Notes: generated from the sequence alone by a model not told the origin. Numbered from the stretch's first letter, positions 23,601 to 37,067 are shown. The stretch is DNA of 64,000 bases from Isoetes taiwanensis (GCA_021234155.1 JAJEKV010000017.1:7291253-7355252), one strand, 5' to 3'. A program made the numbers and translations.

Positions 23601-25289
23601 TCAATACTTGGCAGGCAATTTTCATTGATATGAAGGAAATACAAGGTGAATATAAGTCATAAGAAGATAAATCAATCATCAGAGGGTGTCAAATAATACC
23701 AGGGTAAAATAATCAATCTAATTTTTGCAAATCAGACTGTGGAATGCTCAGGTACTTCAAGAACTTCTTCAGATCATGCTCAGCATGTATCAGCGTCGAT
23801 GTTTGATGCGTCTGGGCCTTCAAAAAGTGTCTCAGTCGGATCCCCTGTATATAGTTCAATTTTCAAATGATTTCCAAATCTTAGCCTTAATTTATGGGTT
23901 TATTCAATTCCTAAAGGGCGGGAAAATGAAAATAGATAGGTTGCAGGGTTGTTGGATCCAAATCCGGCGTGATTTGAGCTGAGAAACTCGGTTTAGGGTT
24001 CTTGGCCGTATTTTTGTGGAAATGGCGCGATACGGTCTCTGTATTTTCGGAGGTATATCCTGGAATATGCCGTATTTTGACCTTTAAAATCTTCGACCAT
24101 GGTTTTAAAGAGTTCTCTTAAAATAATCGAAGAGCTCTTGAAAATTTTAAAACCATGGAAAATCTCTCACACATGGGAGAGATCATGGAATATTTTAGAG
24201 CATCTTTTGTCTTATTTTTTCAAAGCAAGGATATACCATGGAGACACGTGTCAACATGAGAGCTCATAGGAAAATGGACCATGGGGAAATAGAAAATTAT
24301 GAGGCAATGGTAAAAATGAAAAGTTGGGCTAAGGATATTTGCAAAAAAAGGGGGTAGTGAAAAGACAAACAATGGTATTTTATGGTCATGAGATGAGTGT
24401 GGGCTAGGAACAAACTCAAAGGGGTAAATATGGCAAAATAGGCATGGTAAGGTTTGGTTATGAAGAAGTGACTAGGAAAAAATGCAAAGGGGGAAATATG
24501 GTAGAATAAGAGAGGAGATATATGGGTGAGAAAAATAAAGGCAATGACCGAGATTTTGAAACCATGTGAAAATAGGGGTCTTCCAAACTCTAACTCCCAA
24601 ACTTCTACAAATGAATTTCAATCTTCATAACCCAGGTTCTTCTAGAGCATGTCTTTGATCATAAAGAAAGTACCTCTTGTGATGTTTGACCTTGAATATT
24701 TGACTTTAGATGGAGCACCCTTGGTCCTTCACATCAATGTTGACTACCAAGCTCTTCCAAACCTTGACCTAGTCTTACAAGATAATTTGACCTAGCTTTA
24801 ATGCATAGACCAACAATTAGTATGTTGCCCTTTGGGGGCAACACTTGCCAAAACCGAAATGGATAGATGAAGCAGAAAAGTTAAAATGAAGCCTGAAGGA
24901 TAAATGGGGATAGGCAAGGAGGAGCCGATTGATGCCTATATGAGGGAAGAAATAGGGAAAAAAATGCTGAATGCAACAGTCAGTCTGCCATTGCCCCCAA
25001 GAATTGCCTCCAAAAACTGGCTTACCTATTCGCAGATGCATTTCTGCAATCCACCAATGCCATCTTTTGTTTGGGCATGCAGGAAAAAGCTAAACCATTT
25101 CAGCCTGCTATACCTGAAGCGCCGATATACATTCCTATACAGACAAACATGGATGCCCTAAACTAAAAGATAAAAAATTAATCTCTCAAATAAATAACAA
25201 TAAGGATTTACCTGTAGCTGAGACTGGATAAGCCGAACTGCTGCACAACCAGGGGGCTGACTGCGACAGCATAGGACTCGTGCGTCCAT
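20641..25289. other. AT-rich intergenic DNA, probable Helitron body and unknown repeats
   Basis: No gene was recognised in 4.6 kb. Visible structure: a ~62-bp tandem pair at about 21170-21293 (TTACTTTATAAT... / CTACTTCATTAA), an inverted repeat CCATGGTTTTAAA / TTTTAAAACCATGG at 24097-24155, and G/A-rich near-repeats at 24370-24530. Confidence 0.5.
24097..24155. repeat. Short inverted repeat
   Basis: Arms CCATGGTTTTAAA and TTTTAAAACCATGG with inner GAG(T/C)TCT complementarity form an extended imperfect hairpin. Confidence 0.7.
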
Positions 25290-25639
25290 TTGGAACATGG
25301 GATTAACACAGGATTGTGGGCTGTTCAGGCTCTTTTGGAACTCTGTTACACACAGGGCAGGTTTTGGGTATCTGCTGTCGACCCCACTTGCATAGGACAG
25401 GTCATTGGTTGGGCAAACAAATCTGGGGAGGATAAATCAGGGACAGGTCGGGGTTGCATTTGGGCACAAAGATCAGATAACAGGAGATTCGAGTATTGTT
25501 ACTATAGAAAACTCTGTTTATTCTGAAAACAGCCGGAGATACCAGGAGAAGATCTGCTGATAGGTTTTGAAGGCTGGAAGACTGTGCTCTGGGGAAGACA
25601 GCTGTAATGGGGTAGCAAAAAGATATTAGGGCAAAGAAA

Positions 25640-26655
25640 ATAAAGGCCTCTGAGGCAGAATTCGACCCAAGGAGGACTGAGTCCGATGGTGAGACCTCTG
25701 AACCTGAGATTTCGCTGGCAGCAATCATGGCAAAACTGGTAAACTTCCGACAAGAATTCGCAATGAGAGAGATCAAATTATTGGAAGAAATAAAAAGTTT
25801 GAGATCTGAGAATGAAACACTACGATCTAGCTTTGCACAACTCCAAACAGAATTGAATGCAGTTAAGGAGGATATATCAGATTTGAAAGACCAATCGACA
25901 GATTTAGGAAATGATGCAGCAATGAATGAAATCAATAATCTGCGAACTGTCTTTGAGGAATATGTGGAATTACAAGATAGAAAACAAAGGGCTCTGAACC
26001 TCATAATTGTCGGATTACCTGAGAAGGAAAATGAGAATACTAAGGACGTTGTCACAAAATTCCTTAAGGAAGACATGATGGTAACCAAACCAGAACTTAC
26101 AGATGCTTTCAGAATAGGCAAAAAGGACATGGGCACCCGTCATGTGCTGCTCAAGTTCCCAAATAGAGAATCAAAATTTCAGGTTTTAAAACAGAGATTC
26201 ACTCTTAAAGGGAAGTTTATCTGGATCAATGACGATTTAACTGAGGAGCAACTGCGAGAGAAGAAACAGGAAATTCTGAAATTCAAGGAAGCAAAACAAA
26301 ATAGTCAAAATGTCAGATAGGGAAGGCCTAGTGACGGAATAAGAAAAAGTGGGGGGTCTTAACATCATGGTATGGAATATAAACAGACGGAGAAAGTAGT
26401 CACTATGCAAGAAAACTTAGACAAAATAGATATAGCATGTTTTGTTGAGACCAAGGAACATGAACTCTATGCTCTACCAGACATCACAGGTTTTAAGTTA
26501 CTATATTCAGTTAAAAACAAAAGATTTAGAAGCATGGATAATGGTAACGGTGGAATTGCTTGTTACATAAGACCACAGTATAGAGATTAGGTAAAAGGAA
26601 TTAGCAAAGATAAGTCGTATTTAATTAAAGTGGGACTCATTCCATTCCCATTTTT
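25640..26655 (+). mobile_element. LINE fragment: ORF1 and beginning of ORF2 endonuclease
   Basis: The intact ORF1 part (25727-26320) encodes a coiled coil (residues ~10-85, heptads of Leu/Ile) followed by an RRM-like nucleic-acid binding domain with LNLIIVGLPE, DAFRIGKK and HVLLKFPNRES. The frame continues upstream to ~25640 without an obvious Met. ORF2 starts near 26365 and reads CFVETKEHELYALPDI and then NGGIACYIRP, the endonuclease N-terminus, with a frameshift after the opening WNI. Homology is lost at about 26655. Truncation of the 3' side is unusual for target-primed LINEs and implies a later deletion. Confidence 0.8.
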
Positions 26656-27330
26656 TTTTGGAACCCTGTTAATTTACACAAAAAGAAGCACCCCGACCCA
26701 AAAACTGGCCATAATTGGAATTTTTGTCTATTAGTGTGCATCCAAGCTTTTCTTCCAGTTTTATTGGATAGCGTGTCGAGAACAAGAACAATGCAACGCA
26801 AACATGCATTAGACCTATCAAGTTCTAATTGAAAAAGATTCTTAGTTGAACATTTTGGCTCTATTTTCTTAGGTGGGTAGACAATAGATCACAAATTTCA
26901 ACAAAAATTATGCAAATCGTTTACTTAATCACCCAAAAATACTAGTTTTGAGATACCTTATATTTATAAATGGGCTCATTACAATATATATTACAGTGGG
27001 TGAAGAGACCATAGTGGTCGTATGGGCACAATCATTACACCCTCTTCACACATGAACCACCTAGGCGCGTGGAGCTCTCTCCTAGTCACGAAGCAAATTA
27101 CTTATGAGCGATAGAAATTTGTATGAGGAGTTCCTTTATGGGCCACGTGCTTGTATGTCCAACTGATGTCACCACCCTCTTCTCGGCACCTTTCTTCAAT
27201 GAACTGATCTTTTCATTGCTCCCAAGCATGTACTATCTGGTTGAGATAAGGACTGCAAGAGACAAAATCAAATTAGTGAAGTGATGCTACATGCAAAAAA
27301 AATAAAATAAATCACAGTTCTTAGGGCCAT
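26656..27330. other. Intergenic DNA, nothing recognised
   Basis: AT-rich sequence without coding signal or clear repeat. Confidence 0.4.
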
Positions 27331-27387
27331 TTTTGGAAAATACAGGCATGAGAAAGGCAGCTCAGAGGGAAAAACACAGGTCAGAAG

Positions 27388-27600
27388 GCCTTTCTCGACT
27401 CGCGAGTCGAGAAAGGCAGCTCAAAGCGAAAAACGCAAGTTTTAGAGGTCAGAAGGCCTTTCTCGACTCGCGAGTCGAAAGGCGAACCGCGAAAAACGCA
27501 AGTTTTAGGGGTCAGAAGGCCTTTCTCGACTCGCGAGTCGAGAAAGGCAGCTCCAAGCGAAAAACGCAGGTTTTAGGGATCAAAAGGCCTTTCTCGAATT
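27388..27600. repeat. Satellite of perfect palindromes (units of 63-68 bp)
   Basis: Units start at 27388, 27456, 27519 and 27585 (last partial). Each begins with a palindrome centred on CTCGACTCGCGAGTCGAG. Copies 1 and 3 (27388-27417, 27519-27548) are perfect 30-bp palindromes; copy 2 has lost 2 bp of its right arm. The spacer contains GCGAAAAACGCA and GTTTTAG. Confidence 0.9.
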
Positions 27601-27687
27601 TTAATATATTGATGACACAGTTCTTCAAAAAAAAAAAAAATTTAGAAATGATTTAAGTCCCTAACACAGAATTTTAATTTAACAAGG

Positions 27688-27710
27688 CCAAACTTCTGTT
27701 CTGATACCAA
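27688..27710 (-). promoter_or_regulatory. Possible LTR/primer-binding-site junction
   Basis: The minus strand reads ..ATAACA, AT, then TGGTATCAGAAC, the layout of an LTR end (CA), 2-nt spacer and PBS. No gag follows, so this could be a non-autonomous LTR element whose leader includes the palindrome satellite. Confidence 0.4.
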
Positions 27711-30700
27711 TTGTTATGAATTGTCTTTAGTTCCTGCTAATTTAACAAGCTCGAATACATAATGTCAGTTAGAATCCCTGGGAAATTTACCACACAAATT
27801 CACCACCCAACTAGACTCGGAGTTGCAAACACTACAATCAGGATCTATTTGACTCTACCCAATCTTGAAAATCTGATAGAGCAACTGCTCTATCTCCTTT
27901 GGAGCTCTGTCTTTAATTTAACAATAAGGAATATTGAGATCAGCTTAAGATTTGATACAAGGATCTAGTTTAAATCATGACAATAGCGTTTTTCTTCTTT
28001 ATTAACCCTGAGAAATTGTTAACCCTCTGGATAACCTCTCGGGGATAATCATGATGTCAGGTATAAGATTCATAAAAGACTTGGCTTATAACTTTAAGAG
28101 ATTATGGAATCTGATATGGTGCTCGGGGGAGTGGCCTTGCATGGAACAATATTTATTGATATGATCAAGTAAGAAAGCCATCCAGTATGTCTAAACCTTG
28201 ATATTATCAAAGAGAGAGCTAGAAATAAACCTTGACCTTTATTTAGAAGCAAAAAGGCAAAAAAGGTGTTGTTACCTATAAATAGAAGGACAAATTTGAG
28301 ACGTGATATCTCCGTGATCACAACTCAGAAATCGACGATCATTATCTTGTTGGAAATCCCTTGAAGTCTAGTTTCCAGATTGGGCTTGGTGTTCATAGAT
28401 TCCTTATGGTTTAAAAGTTATGTTCAAAAAGGTGCATAGGGGTTTAAGTTGACTGCACAACTAGATCTGCTTCTTTCTATCTTTGATGAAGAGCCTAGCT
28501 TTGCTCTGCAGTATTTTCTCTAGTTTCTTGCTTGATCATACCATTAGAAGGAGTTCCTGTAACACCAGTGGTTGGTGGCTAGAAAGAGCTTGTTCTTATA
28601 CAGTCTTGGGGAGTAGCTTGACTTGGTGATATCTCTTCTAGTTGGTCCGGTTGGATGGTAAATCGAGTACCCTGTGGTGTTTTTCTTTCTAATAAGTTGA
28701 TGAACAGAGCATTTGTAACAGAATCGACTTCTTCTCTAGTTTCTACCCATCACTCCACAAATCGATTACTTATATACAATTCACATCTTTTAGAAAGGTC
28801 TTGCCTTTAGCCCAATCATCTTTACCTTTAATTTAAATTTGGCTTCCTACTCAAATCGGCTTCTCATCAGGCCCTTCGGCCAACTATGGAGTAGTCCTTA
28901 CTACTGTAGCGACCACTTTTTAAATACAAATGTTTTCAATACATATATAAGGCAGCTTCAATTTATGTTTGAGGGTAATAGTTTTGCCCCAGGAAAAAGT
29001 GTGAGCACGACATGTGCCCCTAAAAATAATAACTGAAAATTAAACAAGAAAAAGTGACAGCCCCCTTTTTTTCTTTCCCCTGCAAGCAATCCGGTCCCGC
29101 TCAATTACGATCCTTTCTTCCTCTGCAAGCAATCTGGGTTGTGTGAGCTTTCAAGCAACCTCTGAAATTCACATGCTTAAGATGGCACAACGAGGAGCTT
29201 AAAGAAGGCAATGAGCTTTCTTTCCCTTTTTGCTTTTGGCTATGGCTATGGCAGAAACAAGGCACCAATCTCTGGCAGGGCTAGTGGAGACACAGAAGAC
29301 TTCGATATAACTAAACTAAAGCTGGTGGGGGTGCCTCTACCCGTCAGGCGAGACTCACGTATGCTTAGAGCTTATAACTTAGGAGCTTACAACTTAGGAG
29401 CTTACACCTTAGGAAGCTTAGAGCTAAGGTTTCTCTGCACCAGAAGCCGATCACATTTTACCAAATTGACCAACAATTGGGTAAAATTGATCCATCGACC
29501 TGTATATCAAGTGTATACTTAGTATTTCACTGAATAGAAGGAGTGTGCTAATTTCGAAAACACATGGAATCAGAAGACAACCTCTGTAATCTTTTTTTAC
29601 ATCCTGAATTTCGATTATGTTTGGCCTAGCCCTCACCCAAAAGCAAGGCCAGAGGCCATCGCCTTAGTAAAGGGTTTCTTACTTTGCATCGAGCTCGAAA
29701 CTAGAAATCTTAAGCCACAGTTTCCAAACCGAATCGATTCATTTCTTTGTTTTTGGGTGTGTTTTTCTCAGGTGAATCATCAGTATCCATCTCAGATCTC
29801 CAGCTTCGGTAGTCACAGTAAACATATGCATTTGGTTGCATATTCTAGAATGAAGCTCTGTCTCATTTTTATAGGTCATAGAATGAAGCACTTTACTTGG
29901 TATAAAGAATCTGTTGCAATATCCATCCATTTACTTCACACACTTTCCACTGCATCTGACAATCAGTGCAAACCCTAGTTGGATTTGTAAAGCAACGTAC
30001 AAAAACCGTCTTTCAGTGGCATAGGCCCAGCGGCAGAGGTGACATAGTATCGGTCTAACAAAATCTTTTTCGTGGCACTACAAGCTCACTTAAGCTTTAC
30101 AGATTTGTGGCTTTCGTACAAAATCGATGCACTCATGGTTTCCTGCAACTCTACTCAAACATCTATTGAAGAAACATGCTCAGGGCCCATCATGGCCTTG
30201 ACACCTACGGCCAAGACAATGAAATAACATCATTATTTCATCATCTGAAGTTTTTAGGAAGGCTCAGATTTAGCTAGGTGCATAAGAGCTGAATTTAGCC
30301 AAGCCTAGTGATCATAATGTCTGAAGCAACACAAAAGATGTATCAATCTGCAGATAACAAACCTGGGTTAAAAGAAAATGATCTGGCATTTGGAATCTTT
30401 TGTGGGATCAAAGAATCAACGATATATCAGACAAAATTCAAAGGAGGCACAGTTTTGCTGTAATAAGGACATTTTGGTTTTGCAGCAGACAACTACCGAA
30501 AAAAAAAACACAGAGGAAAAAGGAGCACAAAATAACTTATTTGGTGTTTGAATCTGAGCTTGGAAGACTTAGAAAAGAGATTTAGACATTTTGGTGGATA
30601 GAATATAATAAAATCCTGAATATGCCAATGTATGTTGATAACTGGTAGCAATGTCATTGAGATGTAACAGATTCGTTTAAATAAAGTTACCTTTGATTCA

Positions 30701-31402
30701 GACTATATATACTATAATCGTGGGACCTTTTACAATGCTAGACATTAATTTCAGTCCATGCTTGAAGAGACGTGGTCACTTGGACTATATTGATTGCTAG
30801 ATACTAGACATTAATTCCAGTCCATTTGAAGAGAACATGTTCACTTGGACTATAGTGATTGCTGGATATGCTCAATAGGAGGATGCTCAACACGATAAGA
30901 ATAACATTTGTATGATCTAAACTATACTCTTTCACAACTCTCATTTTTTCACTACAAATTTTAAACTATATAAATCTCTTGCCTTAGATTTAACCTCCAT
31001 AAAGCAATATTAAAAACAAAAAAAGGTTCAATACCGAGTGCACCACACTATTCTATTCTATTCTATTCTATTCTATTCTATTATGCATCACTGAAACAGT
31101 GGTTTTTTGCGTCCACAATTTTGCCAAGGTAAGTCCTTTTTAGGGGTTGTGAGCATCTATTTGCAATGCTTGCCTTTTGGTTAATCGTGTACGATTGATT
31201 CTTTGAATGGGCAATAAATCCGTTATTGGGCACGCATTATGGGATGCTCGCCATTTGAAAAGAGGAAATATTGGCAATAAGAATTCCAAGGTGGTTAGGA
31301 ACACCCGTAGGCAAAAATGCAGGTTCAAACCCTGCATGTTCCAGACCAGAATGGGTTCAACATTATAGGCTTAGGAACCAAAGAAATGTATTATATCTAC
31401 AC
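27711..31402. other. Intergenic DNA with possible LTR relics
   Basis: No intact gene. A degenerate minus-strand frame at about 28765-28505 (NALFINLLERKTPQG) looks like old coding sequence of unknown type. TGTAGCGACCAC at 28906 resembles a gypsy LTR start. An AGCTTA(T/C)AACTTAGG repeat (three units) lies at 29366-29420, a ~68-bp tandem pair (CTAGACATTAATT core) at 30738-30870, and a (TTCTA)n run at 31050-31082. Confidence 0.45.
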
Positions 31403-31455
31403 ATACAAGAAATTTATCCCGGCGGCCAAGGCCGCCGCGAACATTTCTTTTGTTC
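31403..31455. repeat. GC-rich hairpin module, copy at 31.4 kb
   Basis: CGGCGGCC / GGCCGCCG arms with an AA loop (31420-31437) are flanked by TACAAGAAATTTATC on one side and GAACATTTCTTTTG on the other. Related copies lie at 19954-20002, 42014-42066 and 61690-61748, with half a copy at 5970-5996. Confidence 0.8.
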
Positions 31456-34400
31456 AACTCAGTGCAAACAGACATGGTGGAAACAGACATGGCTTAAAAA
31501 ATCGACTATGCATGAATATGCATTGCCATTACCTTTACATTAGGCTATGGCAGACCATTGTTCTTGATATTAAATGTAAACCATCAAAATATCACACAAA
31601 GGCAATTAACATCAATATTGATCTGGAAAGGGTCCTAATATAAGTATAATCCCCTAGTTTTGGCAAAACACTAAAACTAGTAAAACTCCATGCTTGAAGC
31701 ATCTCCACATGATAATATGCATCCTCATTCTGTCCCATTGACAACGAGAAGAGCTTTGTATTTCTCATTCTAACTTAACTGTACACTGGGCCACTTCGGG
31801 AGTAGCATGTTGTGCCTCTAATGCCTTGATTTTTATTCTATTTCTCTGAAATGGTTTTGTGGTTTTGTAGTTGCAATTTTGATATTGTTCCTCTAAATGT
31901 TTCAACAGTCCAGCTTTCCTTGCATCTTCATTTCCTGTCGTTTTATCTATATCAGATTCAGTTCTACTTTCTCCAGCATTCATCACATTATGATGGATAA
32001 TCATGCTTATGAGAGCCTTCTTTTTCATATTTGGCTGCCAAATGTTTTTGAATGCTGGCCCTAGTCAAAAACTCGAAGCCTCCAAGGTCCCTGGCAGTGC
32101 TTATCTCATCATTCCACTGGCCTCCTAAAAGAGGTTCTGATCCATAGTTTTCTCCACTGAACTGGCATCTCTTTGCACATGTATCCGCTAGACGGATGCT
32201 TTGGAAACCCATTGTTGCAAAATTTTTTGACACTTTAAGCATTGATAGACGAAGGCATCAGAAACCCATTTGCAAGTATCTTCTGTAACACATTTATGGG
32301 TAAACTTTAATCCTTAACATGCATTTTTTTTGCCAAATTTTCAAAAATGCGTTACATCCTATTGGTCAATATTCTAAGCTAATGATTACTGGATGCACAC
32401 ACAAAACTTCTTCATTGCAATTTTGGAAGATTGGTATTCAGAGGGAATAGCTGCAGAAGGGCATACAGACATCGCACTACATTGCAAAAGGGCATATAGA
32501 CATCACAACACATTGCAGCTAGATAAAAGGGCATATTGCACCATTGCAGAAGGGCATATAGACATCGCACACATTGCAGCTAGCCACAGTGCCAATGAGT
32601 TAGTTGAATGGGAAAATGGAAAGCAAATGAGAGTGATGTGTAGATGGAATATTAAGTGTTGTTTGATGCAAAGGATGCAAAAGTTTGTAATAGTACATTG
32701 CTTCAAGAGCTACACTATGTGATCAGCACTTAAGCAAAGGTGTAACTGCTCCTGAGACATTATATTCGGGGCTTGAAATTTAACTTTGTACTGTAACTTT
32801 GTATTTCATATTTGAACAAACAATTCAAATATGGCATCTTTATGTATCTATACCAGTTGTTGCAGCAGACCAGAAAATGACAGAAATACCATGCATATAG
32901 GTTTAGAACTTGGGGACCATTCTCGTGTTTCACGGAAGTTCAAGCTTCGTAATGTTGATGTAAGAAAAAACAAATGGTGCTTGCAACGTCTAGCAATAAA
33001 ATTGCAAAGGATAACATAACTATTTCAAATCTCACCTCATTTAGTTCCAGAGTCTGTAAATTTCACAAAGTTTGAGCAAGGCTATTCCAAGCCAGCTTGA
33101 TCACAGAAATAACAAAGTTTGGGTCAAAGTATTCCAAGCCAACTGTTCAAACTTTAAATTTAGAAATAGGAAACTTTTGCAATCTGATGTAAAGAACATA
33201 AGCATGATTTCATCATAAGTTGATGCAAGTCTACAAACAGAAGCAAAATCAAGGCTATTGTAATACATAGCACTGTAGCACCTGCAGTAGAAGCGAAGGA
33301 TGCCATTTGAGGCAACCATTTCAAGAGTTCCAGTTATTTTCTGCAGTTGATCTTGCATGCCATTCTTGGTGGGATGTTACCAAGAAAGGCAAGCTCCTCT
33401 TCCTGACATTCCTTTTTGTTCTTGAGGGATGGCCTTGGCTCCAGCAATGGATCTGAACTGGAAAAGAACATAGAGACAAAATGTATTGAGTTTGAAATAA
33501 TTAGCTTTGGGATTCAAATCGTGGCTCTGCTGAAGCCTGCTAGAAATACTAAAGTAGAAGCCAAGTGTGAGAGAGATTGGTGGAAAAAAGCCATGAAAGG
33601 CATCTGTGGACCTAAGATTGTGAATATTCTAATCTGAAGAAACACAGGAAATGAAAATAGAAAGGACTATCATAAACATAAAGTCAATAACATAAACTTT
33701 TATCTTGATCTGTGGAAGACCGTCAGGAAATGCAACGAGTAGACCTCTAGATTCTTCCAAGCATAAAAGCGAAGCACACGGCGTCTTAGAGTTTTAGATT
33801 CAATCAAGAACAGGCTGTGACAGATATGCCATGTGAGCAGAGACTCTGGCCGCTGTTGGGCAGATTCGGCAGTACCAGGCCAAAATCAAAATTCATTCCT
33901 TTCCAACCATTGAGCAAAACCAACATGGTTACTACAGGATTTGCAGATGAAGGGGAGAAGCGAAAATTAGAACCTAATCACAACGGAAAAATAGAAACCT
34001 AGCTAAAACGGCAAACAATCTTCAGAAAAAAATGGCCATTTTCGAGATTCACCTGGAACGCAAGAATGGAAGCTTAGACAATTCTCTGGGGCCAGACAGA
34101 ACTCAGCTGCCGGGAGCAGAATCAGACGCATATTATGGCTTCGATTTGCACATCTTCAGTCTGGCACAAAACAGGCACCACAAGAATACATGTCAATTCA
34201 AAAAGAATTTAGATTGCGGCGGAGGAACAGAGGGAATACACAAAAAGTATTCTATGCAGTGCCATGGATTAGAAAAACTCTGCCCTAAAATGGAACGAAA
34301 GGACGACGATTCTTTAAAGCAGAAAGCCATGCTGTAAAAATCTCAAGGAAAGGTTTGTGAAATGAAGAATAGGGTTCCTATGACTCCAAACGGCATGGCG

Positions 34401-36372
34401 ATGTGGGTTTAATTCATAGGCGACATGGCGAGATGGCTCAGAGCTAACATAACTCCATAGTCTCCTTTCATATCCACGCACAACGGGCCACAATAGCGCT
34501 CACCTTTCCGTTTTTTCCTGCTGCCAGGAAAAGCCTATAACCTCTCGGAGGATTCCACAACCCAGTATGAGCTTTTGGAATTATCTTGAAGGTAGTATGA
34601 GCTTCCGGAACCATCTTCTAGCTCCTATTTGCAGTACACATTGCAGTACACATGCCAGCCTTTGAAAGGCCAAATTTTCTCACACTTACACGTGTTCAAT
34701 TCTAAACAAATGATTAAAAAATACTTAAATAAGGTTTAAGCTGGTCCCTTACCCTCCATATTACAATTATATATTAGAGATATAATTGCTTTATTGAAGA
34801 TTCAATTCCTTTGTGCTTTGATATTTTGGCGACACCTGTGCTTTGTTTCTGTTTCCAGGGTACAAGTTTTGGATAGAATTTTCCGGGGAAGTTTTTGCAA
34901 AAATTGGCCACGACTCGGGTATTCTCTATTTTGGATTGGGGACAAGAAACAACACATGCGGTGCTGACCAAAAATTGACAGTAGCAAGAGTGCTTCTTTC
35001 CTGATCGAATAGCCCAATTTGACAATGATATTGCAAAAGAAACCCATTCGCAGCAGGTTCAGCAAAAGCAGCATTGCAGTATCCATGCTACTAGGTATTT
35101 TCACCTGCCGGCCAAATTGGGTCTGTCAAATGCAAGTCCCAATCTAGAATGTGCACGATTGCACCATTCCATTGTTATTCCGCTGTTGCAGCAATTGAGC
35201 TAGCCTATTTCCATGTTTCTTTGTTGCTTCCTATTGAGTTGTGGCAGGACTGGGCACCGCCAAAGGGTGCGATTGATTCTTGTGGCAGGGAAATCGCCCA
35301 GTCTGCAGTTGATTCTGCGTCGGCTGCCAATGGTTCTCCATATTCAACTTCTACTGCATCTTCTGGTGCCATCCACTATAGCTCACCGCATTCAAACCAG
35401 GGTTGCGAAGGGCAAGGGTTTCAGCAAACTGCTTCAACAGCAGACAAGAAGCGAGATTCGTAGCTTACTGTATGCTTTCTTCGTTGAGCTTCGTTGATAC
35501 TGGAAAAGAAACAACGCCCAAGAAGGGCCCAACCGGTTCGCTTCCTACTCCCTGCGCCTGGAGATCGCTCACAACACGCAGCACTATTCTACACCCAGCA
35601 CCTGGAGCTGTAACAACATTGCCAAACTTGGAATTCCCAGATTATTCTATCTGATTGGAGCATCCTCCAGGCTCAATCGGCCTGATACCATCTCGATTGG
35701 CCTTGCCATCACCCTCAACATAAAGGCTTCCCAATCCGGGTTTCCTGCCTCTGTCACGATGCACAGATTGCGCCTTCAAGAGCTTGAATATAACCTGATT
35801 TTTTTGCAATAATTTGGCCCAATTCACGCCGCAACAAACTGCAAAAGTACTATATATTGTATTGATTTTAATAGCAAGTCGAATCGATCCGGATACAATT
35901 TGTTGTGCTTTCCAGGAGAAGAAGTAGACTTGAATTGGACTGAGAGCAAGAGTGTCATGCCGCATGTGCAAAATATGCGAAAATGCACAAGCTTGATACC
36001 ATATCTTGATACCATATCTTGGATTGTTTTCATGTTTTCTCACTCAAACAACTATCATATCTAGTTTTTTTTACCCAGGACTATGGAGAAGCATGTAACA
36101 CTGCATTTATCTTAAATTTTTTTCATGTTTTCTCGCACAAACAGCTATCATATCTAGATTTTTAGCCAGGACTATGTAGAAGCATGTAACACTGCATTTT
36201 CTGCAGGTGTTTTCCATGATGTCCATTGGCAAAATGTTGATAGGGATACAATTGCATAGACTAGTTGAGATGCGTTTGCATTGCTTTTGAGGTTTTTGAG
36301 AAAAAATTTGAAGGTTAGAGTTCTCCAACTTAGACACATTTAGTTCAATTTCACAAGTCCATAGGTGAACAA
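31456..36372. other. Intergenic DNA; short open frames without recognised domains
   Basis: Two overlapping minus-strand frames at 32242-31765 together could be an old coding segment (FEFLTRASIQKHLAAKYEK; LKHLEEQYQNCNYK) but match no family I know. Repeats: four ~40-bp units around GAAGGGCATA at 32452-32582, a ~55-bp near-repeat at about 33065-33145, and a ~93-bp tandem pair at 36028-36205 (CAACTATCATATCTAG core). The plus-strand frames at 35.1-35.65 kb and 33.8-34.3 kb are open but featureless. Confidence 0.45.
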
Positions 36373-36386
36373 AACTACTTCGCCAC
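36373..36386. repeat. Target-site duplication (left) of nested LINE
   Basis: AACTACTTCGCCAC matches AACTACTTTGCCAC at 41999-42012 with one difference. Confidence 0.75.
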
Positions 36387-37067
36387 TTTCAAATCCAAAC
36401 CATTATCAGGAAATTCATATGGAAGGGAGGTATGCATAAAGTGGCTTGGACGGAAATGTGTCTTGCCAAGGGTGATGGCAGAATGGGATGAAAAAATTTA
36501 ACAACCCAAGCACTAGTACTTGCTGGAAAGTATGTTTGGAGAGCATTGCATGGCATCACCTCCCCCGCTCTGCACTAGGTCATGTATTGGCTCCAGCATT
36601 GTACACTAAAAGGTAAACCATCTTCACCACGTGACGAAATGGGTTCCGTCTTCTTTAGCTATAAAATTGCCCCAGGCACATCTCCAATTATGCGAAAGCT
36701 ACTTGAAGCCTGGTTGGAAGTTCAAAATCTATTCGAGCCTATGGATGCACCCAAGGAGGCTGGTAAGTTGCGTATTTTTTGGAACACGAAGATATGGTCA
36801 AAAAACAGCCTCCCTCTAGCTCTTACACACCCCCGTATTTTCATTGTATGGAGGCAATCAGGAGCTACTAAAGTGGGGCATCTATGGAATGGTGTGAGGT
36901 GGCTCTCCTGGTCCTGCTTTAGGAATAGGGTTCATAATGCATGAGAAAGAGATAGAAAGATCTTTCGTGATATTCTGCGTACCTTGGAGGTCCTCTCAGG
37001 TAGGGATGGCCCCCGTGACCGATGGAGTTGTAAGCAGGAAGAAAAATATGTTGTCAGTACTCTCTAC

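Noticed and set aside
27388-27600. Regularly spaced palindromic repeats resembling a CRISPR array
   Set aside because: The spacers are themselves repeats, the host is a plant, and no cas gene exists.
28906-29040. TGTAGCGACC as a definite gypsy LTR
   Set aside because: Start motif only; no partner LTR, PBS or coding region, so not annotated as an element.
31289-31340. tRNA-like T arm (GCAGG TTCAAAC CCTGC) with an A-box-like TGGTTAGGA upstream
   Set aside because: Spacing between boxes is too short and no acceptor or anticodon stem can be paired; probably chance or an old SINE remnant.
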